Assembly (NCBI RefSeq): GCF_004745955.1 | Contig: NZ_SRLD01000034.1 | Span: forward strand, 1-57,766 | DNA length: 57,766 nucleotides | Source: Hymenobacter elongatus | Lineage (GTDB): Bacteria; Bacteroidota; Bacteroidia; Cytophagales; Hymenobacteraceae | Reading direction: 5' to 3' | In this document: in pieces, positions 27,492 through 34,157 of the stretch | Layout: the number at the start of each line of letters is the position of its first letter | How positions within the stretch are numbered: position 1 is the stretch's first letter | Position numbers and translations under genes: made by a program | The notes under the pieces: model-generated | What the model was told of the DNA's origin: nothing | Database searches by the model: none | The model's input: only the letters and a program-made list of their open reading frames with translations

Positions 27492-27739
27492 CCAACTGCC
27501 TGACGAAGTATTCGTCAACCGTAGCAACAGCCTGATAAAATCGTTCAGCTACAATAGCTGCCGCCGACCTGTTCATCCCTTCAGATATGATAGGTGGATG
27601 AGGTTTGCTATGGTCGGGAGAGGAAAGAGAAGTAGGGTAGGAGCACCACGGCGAAGAATCGAATAAGTCATTTACGCAAGCGCGCTATACTACTGGCCTT
27701 ACCATGCTTTACCGGTGTGTGGATAGTAGGGAAAAAGAA
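27492..27739. other. Non-coding spacer
   Basis: About 250 nt with short frames only, none with a sustained coding pattern. Together with the flanking decayed gene and degraded repeat it looks like a region accumulating debris. Confidence 0.5.
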
Positions 27740-27830
27740 CGCCATGCGGCGCGTAGCGAAGCATCTCGCGCGTGGTCGTTGAATTACTACTCATACGTCA
27801 GCACGCGAGATGTCTCGCCTTGCTCGACCA
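27740..27830. repeat. Palindromic intergenic repeat, copy 3 (degraded)
   Basis: GAAGCATCTCGCGCGTG near 27758 and the inverted CACGCGAGATG near 27802 give a shortened stem. The centre (GTCGTTGAATTACTACTCAT) is like that of the other copies. Outer arms have diverged (GATGTCTCGCCTTGCTCGACC). It is an old member of the family at 162-248 and 9454-9544. Confidence 0.6.
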
Positions 27831-27899
27831 GAACATTCTTTTTTCTTACTGTCCATAACCGCCTAGCTGGCAAAGGGGAAATGAATAATCGTTGTTAAA

Positions 27900-27950
27900 C
27901 ATTTGGGTGTATATTTGCTTTTCGGTATCATGAAAATCATTTGGGTATAT
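27900..27950 (+). promoter_or_regulatory. Promoter with two operator copies for the repressor gene
   Basis: Operator copy 1 is CATTTGGGTGTAT (27900-27912, one base inserted against the consensus CATTTGGGTATA). It overlaps the -7 element TATATTTG (27910-27917). Copy 2 (27938-27950) covers the start codon. A repressor bound at either would block transcription or early elongation. The consensus CATTTGGGTATA also occurs at 27997, 28118 (inverted) and 28642. Confidence 0.65.
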
Positions 27951-28632
27951 GGAAGTCTCAACAACAGTAGGAGAGCGGTTTAGTGAGCTTATATCTCATT
28001 TGGGTATAAGTAAGAATGCCTTTGCCACCTCTCTGGAAAAGACGGCGACGGTTATTCAGCACATTGTGGATGAGCGTAATAAACCCGGATTTGACCTTTT
28101 GTGTAAGGTATTTGAGGTATACCCAAATGTATCAAAGACTTGGGTTCTTCAAGGCGTTGGCCCTATGCTTGCCACCGACCCGGCGGTTGCCACCGGTGCT
28201 GACCAAGCTACGCATCGGAGCCGGCCAATGCAGAGCGCTAGCCCTGTTGCGGCTTCAACAGCTACTAAGGCTCCGCTGCCGGTAGCAGCCAGTGCTTCGC
28301 CCGTACCAAAAGAGCTACCGCAGACACCCGATAAAATAATGGCTCAGGATGCCATCGAAGCTGAAACCAGGCCAGATACTGTGCCTGCTCAGCCTGTTCC
28401 TCCTAGTACAGCCGCTGCTGCTGCCCCCATCAGTGCCGAGCCGTCGCCGGCTGTGGTTGCCGTCGCAAGCGTGGCCGCCGCACCAGCTGATACCAGTTGG
28501 CAGACTGCGCTATACACGCAGCAGATGGCGCATCAACTGGCAATGGCTGAGCTGCGCAACCAGCATTTGCAGGAGCAGCAACGGATGATGCAACAAATGA
28601 TGGATCTGATGAAGCAACAAATGTTTAAATAA
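27949..28632 (+). CDS. CI-like HTH repressor with disordered linker and coiled-coil tail
   Basis: 227 aa. The N-terminal domain (about 1-75) has XRE/CI-type HTH features: GERFSELISHLGISKNAFAT, KTATVIQHIVDERNKPGF, VSKTWVLQGVGPML. Bacteroidota phage and plasmid repressors share this pattern. Residues about 80-180 are Ala/Pro/Val-rich and disordered; the C-terminal helix (LRNQHLQEQQRMMQQMMDLM) is Gln/Met-rich and probably an oligomerisation coil. Five copies of the 12-bp motif CATTTGGGTATA lie in and around the gene, two over its promoter and start, so autoregulation is likely. No phage genes flank it. Confidence 0.85.
   Translation: MEVSTTVGERFSELISHLGISKNAFATSLEKTATVIQHIVDERNKPGFDLLCKVFEVYPNVSKTWVLQGVGPMLATDPAVATGADQATHRSRPMQSASPVAASTATKAPLPVAASASPVPKELPQTPDKIMAQDAIEAETRPDTVPAQPVPPSTAAAAAPISAEPSPAVVAVASVAAAPADTSWQTALYTQQMAHQLAMAELRNQHLQEQQRMMQQMMDLMKQQMFK
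27997..28008 (+). promoter_or_regulatory. Operator-like 12-mer, copy 3 (inside the repressor gene)
   Basis: Exact CATTTGGGTATA lying in codons 17-20 of the HTH gene (encodes His-Leu-Gly-Ile). Same orientation as copies 1, 2 and 5. Confidence 0.55.
28118..28129 (-). promoter_or_regulatory. Operator-like 12-mer, copy 4 (inverted, in the repressor gene)
   Basis: TATACCCAAATG, the exact complement of the motif, inside codons for Val-Tyr-Pro-Asn-Val. It is the only inverted copy. Confidence 0.5.
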
Positions 28633-28641
28633 TATATTTCT

Positions 28642-28653
28642 CATTTGGGTATA
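28642..28653 (+). promoter_or_regulatory. Operator-like 12-mer, copy 5 (after the repressor gene)
   Basis: Exact CATTTGGGTATA, nine bases past the stop and immediately before the terminator hairpin. Confidence 0.5.
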
Positions 28654-28654
28654 T

Positions 28655-28689
28655 AAAAAGGCCTGTCAAATCAATTGACAGGCCTTTTT
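28655..28689. terminator. Bidirectional terminator between HTH gene and mtaB
   Basis: A perfect 15-bp stem (28655-28669 with 28675-28689), A5-led and T5-ended, with a 5-nt loop. The flanking genes are convergent, so it can serve both. Confidence 0.95.
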
Positions 28690-28715
28690 ATATGTTGTGG
28701 AAACCCCAAGGGATA

Positions 28716-30056
28716 TCAGTGATGAAAAATATCCACGCCAATTTCTTCGGCCTCCATAACGTTTTGCGAGTTGACAGCTGCCAAGCGCAGATGCTTTACC
28801 TCACCTACTAACAGTGGATCATATTTGGCTACCACCCGGATATAGTTGGGCGTGAAGCCTTCCATCTGGCCATTCGTCACGTCGTCTTCGAATAACACCT
28901 GAGCTGCCGTAGCGAGGTGCTGTTCGTAGAAGAACCGCTTCTTCTTTTCCGAAAGGCTCCGTAGCTGCGTCGTCCGGTCGTGGCGGTGGCGGTCCTGCAC
29001 GCGGCCGGGCAGCGTGGGGGCCAGGGTATTCTCGCGCTCCGAATACGGAAAAACGTGCAGGTAGCTGATATCCAATTCGTTTAGAAACTGGTAGGTTTCC
29101 AGAAAATCAGCCTCCGTTTCACCGGGAAAGCCCACGATGACATCCACCCCGATGCAGGCATGGGGCATTACTTCTTTAATCAGTGCTACGCGCTCGGCGT
29201 AGAGGGCGCGGCGGTAGCGGCGGCGCATCAGGCCCAGAATCTTATCGGAGCCGCTTTGCAGCGGAATGTGAAAGTGGGGCATGAAGCGCTGCGAGCGAGC
29301 TACGAAGCGAATAATTTCGTCGGTGAGCAGGTTGGGCTCGCAGGATGAAATGCGAAACCGCTCGATGCCCTCGACTGTATCCAGGGCCTGTACCAGGCCG
29401 TAGAAATCTTCCTGCCGCTCCCGCTCGGGGCCTTGCAAGCCGAAGTCGCCGAGGTTGACGCCCGTCAGCACGATTTCCTTAACGCCGGTTTCGGCGAGCT
29501 TCTGTACGCGCTCCACCACGCTCTGCACGCTGCCGGAGCGGCTTTTGCCCCGGGCCAGCGGAATGGTGCAAAACGAGCAGGAATAGTCGCAGCCATCCTG
29601 CACCTTAAGAAACGTACGGGTGCGGTCGCCGTAGGAGTGGGCGGCGTGAAACTCGGTGGCGGCGGCAATAGGAGAGGCGTAGACCTGGCCGGGCTGACCG
29701 GGCGCGGGTTTTTCGAAGCCGGCCAGAATATCGACCAGCTGAAATTTTTCGGCGGCACCCAGCACGGCGTGGACACCCGGGATGTCGGCAATTTCCTGGG
29801 GCTTGAGCTGCGCGTAGCAGCCCACGATGGTCACGAAAGCCTCGGGGTTATGCTTCAGGGCCTCTTTTACCACCTTGCGGCACTTGCGGTCGGCGTGGTC
29901 GGTGACGGAGCAGGTATTGATAACGTAAATATCGGCCGCGTCCTCGAAGGCAACTTTGTGAAAGCCGCGCTCCTCAAACTGGCGGCCGATAGCCGACGTT
30001 TCGGAGAAGTTGAGCTTACAGCCCAGCGTGTAAAAGGCAACTTTTTTGGTTTCCAT
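28716..30056 (-). CDS. mtaB: tRNA t6A37 methylthiotransferase MtaB
   Basis: Radical-SAM enzyme converting N6-threonylcarbamoyladenosine-37 of tRNA to its 2-methylthio form. 446 aa from the ATG at 30056 (METKKVAFYTLGCKLN). UPF0004 domain cysteines are in TLGCKLNFSE, INTCSVTDHAD and IVGCYAQLKP. The radical-SAM motif is CDYSCSFC with PLARGKSRS, and the TRAM segment is at the C-terminus (GFTPNYIRVVAKY). The GCKLN pattern and the VNLGDFG motif distinguish MtaB from MiaB. It is the third A37-modifying enzyme in this window. Confidence 0.96.
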   Translation of the reverse strand: METKKVAFYTLGCKLNFSETSAIGRQFEERGFHKVAFEDAADIYVINTCSVTDHADRKCRKVVKEALKHNPEAFVTIVGCYAQLKPQEIADIPGVHAVLGAAEKFQLVDILAGFEKPAPGQPGQVYASPIAAATEFHAAHSYGDRTRTFLKVQDGCDYSCSFCTIPLARGKSRSGSVQSVVERVQKLAETGVKEIVLTGVNLGDFGLQGPERERQEDFYGLVQALDTVEGIERFRISSCEPNLLTDEIIRFVARSQRFMPHFHIPLQSGSDKILGLMRRRYRRALYAERVALIKEVMPHACIGVDVIVGFPGETEADFLETYQFLNELDISYLHVFPYSERENTLAPTLPGRVQDRHRHDRTTQLRSLSEKKKRFFYEQHLATAAQVLFEDDVTNGQMEGFTPNYIRVVAKYDPLLVGEVKHLRLAAVNSQNVMEAEEIGVDIFHH

Positions 30057-30147
30057 ATACAGCGTGCCTCCAACAACCGGTAATTCCGGGCAAAAGGACA
30101 CTTTTGTTTTGTTACTTGACCACTAGCGACGAGCCATAACACTGGGT

Positions 30148-30258
30148 CGGGGCCGGCCGCAGACGCTTGCGGCCCGTTCTGCTATGTTCCGTGGGGGTGG
30201 TGTTTTGAAACCCATAGCACGGAACCAGCAAGCGGCCAGAAGCGGTGAAACAGGCCCG
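30148..30258 (-). ncRNA. Candidate rod-shaped structured RNA
   Basis: The gap between mtaB and the P-type ATPase is unusually structured. Read on the minus strand: outer CGGGCC (30253-30258) faces GGCCCCG (30148-30154); GGCCGCTTGC (near 30229-30238) faces GCAAGC and GCGGCC near 30157-30173; and the inner stem is 8 perfect pairs, 30218-30225 with 30186-30193, flanked by AGCA/TGCT pairs. The result is a long rod with internal loops, roughly 110 nt. A perfect TAnnTTTG element directly precedes it. The shape recalls 6S RNA, and 6S-Flavo is one possibility. It lacks the GGAA tetraloop signature of SRP RNA. It could also be a leader of mtaB. Confidence 0.45.
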
Positions 30259-30266
30259 CAAAGGTA
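30259..30266 (-). promoter_or_regulatory. Promoter -7 element for the candidate RNA (or mtaB)
   Basis: TACCTTTG on the minus strand, an exact TAnnTTTG match, placed so that transcription would begin at the base of the predicted rod. It is about 200 nt upstream of the mtaB start. Confidence 0.5.
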
Positions 30267-30379
30267 GTCGTTTTACCAACGCCAGCCGCGCTTTGGTTTC
30301 CTGGCGAGCATCGCTGTGGTTGAAAAAAAATGTTCTGTATCAGGCTGCGGGGTAGTAAAAATTCAGCCTATCGCTCGGC

Positions 30380-32428
30380 TCAGAATTTCATCTGCTGGAT
30401 GCGCACAGCGTTGAGAATGGCCAGCAGGGCCACGCCTACGTCGGCAAATACCGCCTCCCACATCGTGGCCAAGCCGCCAGCCCCGAGGGCCAGCACCACG
30501 CCCTTCACCACAAATGCCAGCCAGATATTTTGCCAAACCACCGAGTGCGTGGCGCGCGCAATGCGGCGGGCGGTGGCAATCTTGCTCGGGTGGTCGGTTT
30601 GGATAACGACGTCGGCGGTTTCGATGGTGGCGTCGGCGCCCAGGCCGCCCATGGCAATGCCCACGTCGGCCAGGGCCACCACGGGCGCGTCGTTCACGCC
30701 GTCGCCCACGAAGGCCAACTTGCGACCCGCGTCCTTGTAGTGCTGCACGTAGCGGGCCTTGTCTTCGGGCAGCAAGTCCCCGTGCGCCTCGTCGATTCCT
30801 AGCTCGTTGGCCACGCGCTGAGTGGTACTGTCTTTGTCGCCCGAGAGCATGATTATTTTGGTGATACCGTCGGCCCGCAGCTCCTGCACGGTCCGGCCCG
30901 CGTCTTGCTTAGGGGCGTCGGCTACGGTGAGGTAGCCGGCGTACTTCCCGTCGATGGCCGCCACCACGATACTATCGGCCACCTGGTCAACTTCCGGCGG
31001 GTAGGGTACGCCGAATCTGGTGAGCAGCTTGGTGTTACCGGCCAGCACGGCGCGGCCGTCGACCTGGCCGCGCAGGCCGTGGCCGGCTATTTCTTCCACG
31101 TTGTCGACGGGGACGCCGGCCGCCGCCGCGCCCACGTGCAGCACCACGGCCCTGGCAATGGGGTGCGTGGATTTAGTTTCGAGCGCGCCCACCAGCCGGA
31201 GCAGCTGGGCGGCTTCGGTGGCGGGGGCGGGCTACACCTGCCGCACGGCAAACACGCCCTGGGTGAGCGTGCCGGTTTTGTCCAGCACCACGGTGTCGAT
31301 TTCGCGCAGCACATCCAAAAAATTGGAGCCCTTGAACAGGATGCCCGCCCGCGAAGCCGCCCCGATGCCGCCGAAGTAGCCCAGCGGGATGCTGATAACC
31401 AGCGCGCAGGGGCAGGAAATGACCAGGAACACCAGCGCCCGGTACAGCCAAGTGCGAAACACGTAGTCGTCGACTACGAGCAACGGCACCAGGACCAGCA
31501 GCACCGCCAGCGCCATCACGATGGGCGTGTATACGCGGGCAAACCGAGTAATAAACTGCTGGGTTTTGGCCTTGCGGCCCACCGCATGCTGCACCAGGGT
31601 CAGAATTTTGGCCAGCTTGGTGTCTTGGTACGTGGCCGTTACCAGCACTTGCACCAGTGCTTCCTGGTTTATCATGCCAGCCAGCACCACGTCGCCGGTT
31701 TGCTTGGTTTGGGGAACAGATTCGCCGGTGAGGGCGGCGGTGTTGAAGCTGGCTGGGCCGGTGGTGAGGGTGCCGTCGAGGGCCACTTTTTCGCCGGGTC
31801 GCACCTCGATGGTATCGCCCAGCTGCACGGCTTTGGGGTCGAGTACCAGCCTTTGGTAGCCGCGCACCACGATTACCTCGGTGGCCTGAATTTCGAGCAG
31901 GGCCCGAATGCTGCGCTTGGCCCGGTTCACGGCCGCGTCCTGAAACAGCTCGCCCACGGTGTAGAACAGCATTACGGCCACGCCCTCGGGGTACTCGCCC
32001 AGGGCAAATGCTCCGAACGTGGCCAGGCTCATGAGCAGAAATTCGTTGAACACGTTGCCGCTGGGAATGCTGAGCACGGCGGCTTTCATCACTTTCCAGC
32101 CCACCAGCCCCACTGCCAGCCCGTACCAAAGCAGCCGAACGGAGCCCGTAAAGAAAACAGTAGCGTAATAGTCCAGCGCCAGGCCGGCCAGCAGCAGCCC
32201 CAGACTGAGGGCCGGCGCGAGGTAGGGGCGAGTGCCGGGCGGGCCATGGTCATGACCTTCGTGGTCGTCGTGGGCGCTGTGGTCGTGGCCGGGCACGTCG
32301 TGCCCTTCCGGCGAAGCCGCCGCCCCGGACGTGAGCTGTGCGCGACTCAGGGCACCCACGTTTTCGGGCCGCACCTGTTTGGCGGTATTCAACTCCTCGT
32401 TGGTGTTGGCAGATGTCGGGTTTGGCAT
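30380..32428 (-). pseudogene. Zn/Cd-type P1B ATPase broken by one in-frame TAG
   Basis: A 682-codon frame encodes a complete heavy-metal-exporting P-type ATPase except for TAG at 31232-31234. Before the stop: a His/Asp-rich N-terminal tail (GHDHSAHDDHEGHDHG) in place of an HMA domain, actuator TGES (in ALTGESVP), membrane motif SCPCALVISIPLG, and phosphorylation site DKTGTLT. After it: STHPIARAV (the HP motif), GDGVNDAPVVALADVGIAMGG hinge and the last two membrane helices. The frame is unbroken across the TAG (GVFAVRQV, stop, PAPATEAAQLLRL), so this is a nonsense change just after the phosphorylated Asp, not a frameshift. The first half alone lacks the nucleotide domain and could not pump. 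The substrate class is inferred from the CPC and His-rich tail. Confidence 0.85.
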
Positions 32429-32528
32429 GAGAAGCAGCGCAAGACAATGAAAGCGGGAAGCAGCACTAAAGCCACTTATCCCTAACGGCAGCGGCTGGTA
32501 AACAGGCTACCGTTTCTACTCGTTCAGG

Positions 32529-32549
32529 GCCGGGGCCGGGGCCGGGGCC
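32529..32549. repeat. GGGGCC hexanucleotide run
   Basis: Three and a half GGGGCC units directly abut the CCACA tract, giving two different microsatellites back to back. Confidence 0.8.
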
Positions 32550-32550
32550 A

Positions 32551-32625
32551 CCACACCACACCACACCACACCACACCACACCACACCACACCACACCACA
32601 CCACACCACACCACACCACACCACA
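32551..32625. repeat. (CCACA)15 pentanucleotide microsatellite
   Basis: Fifteen uninterrupted 5-bp units with partial units at each side. On the minus strand it lies in frame behind the ynfA remnant and would encode repeats of Val-Val-Trp-Cys-Gly. A 5-bp unit changes reading frame with each gain or loss, the format used by phase-variable genes. No CRISPR-like spacers exist. Confidence 0.95.
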
Positions 32626-32820
32626 CCACCGATGCCCACGAAACAGATGGCCCCGCTGATGCCGTCGAACCAGTCGGGTCGGAAGCCGTCGAACTACCAG
32701 GCCCAGGCAATGGATATGAGGATAAAAATGCCGCCGTACACGGCGTAGGTTTTGCCAAACGCAGCAAACTCAATTGCGCCGAGACCAGCCAGAAAAAACA
32801 CCAACCGCGGCTGTAGAATC
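32551..32820 (-). pseudogene. ynfA: YnfA-family (UPF0060) membrane protein remnant
   Basis: The minus strand encodes LVFFLAGLGAIEFAAFG, then KTYAVYGGIFILISIAWAW, a TAG (32694-32696), then FDGFRPDWFDGISGAICFVGIG. This matches the second half of the small four-helix YnfA family (RVYAAYGGIFI...W..DG.RPD..D..G). The first segment resembles the YnfA N-terminus but about 40 residues between are missing, so an internal deletion is likely. The last helix runs into the CCACA tract. No ATG is evident. YnfA-type small transporters often accompany metal-resistance genes, as here. Confidence 0.6.
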
Positions 32821-32871
32821 GACAGGATAAGGAGTAGGGGACGACTGTGAAAAAGGCAGTGCCAGCAAGGC

Positions 32872-34047
32872 TTACTCTTCCTCCTCGGCGTTTTTGAGCT
32901 TGCTCAATAAGGAGTACGCCCCTTCTACGACAAAGCGCAGGGGTTTGCCGGCTTCGGCGGCGGGCAGACGCACTTCGGTGTAGCCGTCTTCGCTCACGCC
33001 CCGGGTCACGGGCACCAGGCGGTAGGTGACGGAACTGGTTTGAGTGGCAGCACTTTCAGCCACAAATACGTAGGCAAGCCCGCCGAACTGCACCACGGCC
33101 TTTTCGGGCAGCGTAGGCACGGTGAGGCGGTTGGTTTCGATGACGGCCCGCACGAAGGTGCCTGGCAGCAGCTGCTCGTCTTCGCGGTCGAGGTGGCCGT
33201 GCACGCGCACGGTGCGCTCGTCGCTGATGGTTTTGCTGATGAGGTAGACGTGGGCCGTGCGCTCCCGGCCCACCGAGTCATTGCCGAGCGAGAAGCGCAC
33301 CAGCTGGCCTTCTTTCACCTGCGGAATGTCTTTTTCGAACACCATCAGCTCCACATGCAGGTGCTCGGGGTCCACGATTTCGAACAGCACGTCGGTGGGC
33401 GTCACACTCTGACCCACGCTCACATTCACGGCCTTCACGAAGCCGCCGGCCGGGGCCCGGAGCGCGGTGGTGCTCACAATAGCACCGCCACGGGGCAAAC
33501 CGGCCAGCCGCAGCCGGGCGGCCTGGGCATTGGTCTTAATCTGCAGCGCCTCGTACTCGGCCTGGGCGCGCTGGTAGTTTTTCTGGGGGGCTACTTCCTG
33601 CCGGTATAGCTCGGCCTGGCGCTCGTACTCGGCCTGGGCAAACGTGAGTTGGCTGCGCGATTCCAGATAGTCCTGCTGTAGCTGCACGAAATCGGGGTTG
33701 CGGATAACGGCCAGCACCTGCCCGGCGCGCACCTTTGTGCCCTGCAGCAGCGTGGTGCGGTCCACGATTCCGCCCAGCGGCGCACTCACCGACACCAGAT
33801 TTTCCGGGGGCACGTCGAGCACGCCGTTCACCTTCACGCCGCCGCTCATGGGCCGCTCCACGAGGCTGCCGAGTCGAATGCTGCCGGCCCGTTGCTCGGC
33901 GGCAGACAGCGTAACACGGTCGGCCACGGCGGCTTCGGCAGCCGCTACGGTGGTGGCTGCAGCAGTTTCCGTTTTAGCAGACTCTTCTCTGGTGCCACAG
34001 CTGGCTAGCAGGCTCAACAGCAACAAGTACAGGGGTAAATGACGCAT
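32872..34047 (-). CDS. RND efflux periplasmic adaptor, lipoprotein (CusB/CzcB type)
   Basis: 391 aa from the ATG at 34047 (MRHLPLYLLLLSLLASC), with lipobox LLASC. It has the adaptor order: barrel-sandwich halves (VSVSAPLGGIVDRTTLLQGT and TALRAPAGGFVKAVNVSVGQ) around a helical hairpin (LQQDYLESRSQLTFAQAEYE), then beta-barrel (HVELMVFEKDIPQVKEGQ) and membrane-proximal domain. It bridges the RND pump and the outer-membrane channel. It lies 110 nt downstream of the fused RND-OMF gene and probably shares its transcript. Confidence 0.92.
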   Translation of the reverse strand: MRHLPLYLLLLSLLASCGTREESAKTETAAATTVAAAEAAVADRVTLSAAEQRAGSIRLGSLVERPMSGGVKVNGVLDVPPENLVSVSAPLGGIVDRTTLLQGTKVRAGQVLAVIRNPDFVQLQQDYLESRSQLTFAQAEYERQAELYRQEVAPQKNYQRAQAEYEALQIKTNAQAARLRLAGLPRGGAIVSTTALRAPAGGFVKAVNVSVGQSVTPTDVLFEIVDPEHLHVELMVFEKDIPQVKEGQLVRFSLGNDSVGRERTAHVYLISKTISDERTVRVHGHLDREDEQLLPGTFVRAVIETNRLTVPTLPEKAVVQFGGLAYVFVAESAATQTSSVTYRLVPVTRGVSEDGYTEVRLPAAEAGKPLRFVVEGAYSLLSKLKNAEEEE

Positions 34048-34157
34048 TATGGAAGCGGTGAAATTGAAGTTTGGTGTCCTGCTGGGGTAGTAAAAGCCGA
34101 GGCACATTTTCACGCTAAGAATAACGCTTAGCTGAGCGTTCCGGCTCAATTAGCGGA

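Noticed and set aside
30148..30258. SRP (4.5S) RNA
   Set aside because: The conserved GGAA apical loop and CAGG/AGCAG internal loop are absent.
30380..32428. Frameshift in the P1B ATPase
   Set aside because: Both halves are in the same frame; only one TAG codon separates them.
30905..32485. 526-codon frame antisense to the P1B ATPase
   Set aside because: Same cause; the ATPase motifs on the other strand are unambiguous.
32551..32625. CRISPR array
   Set aside because: Pure 5-bp tandem units without spacers; it is a microsatellite.
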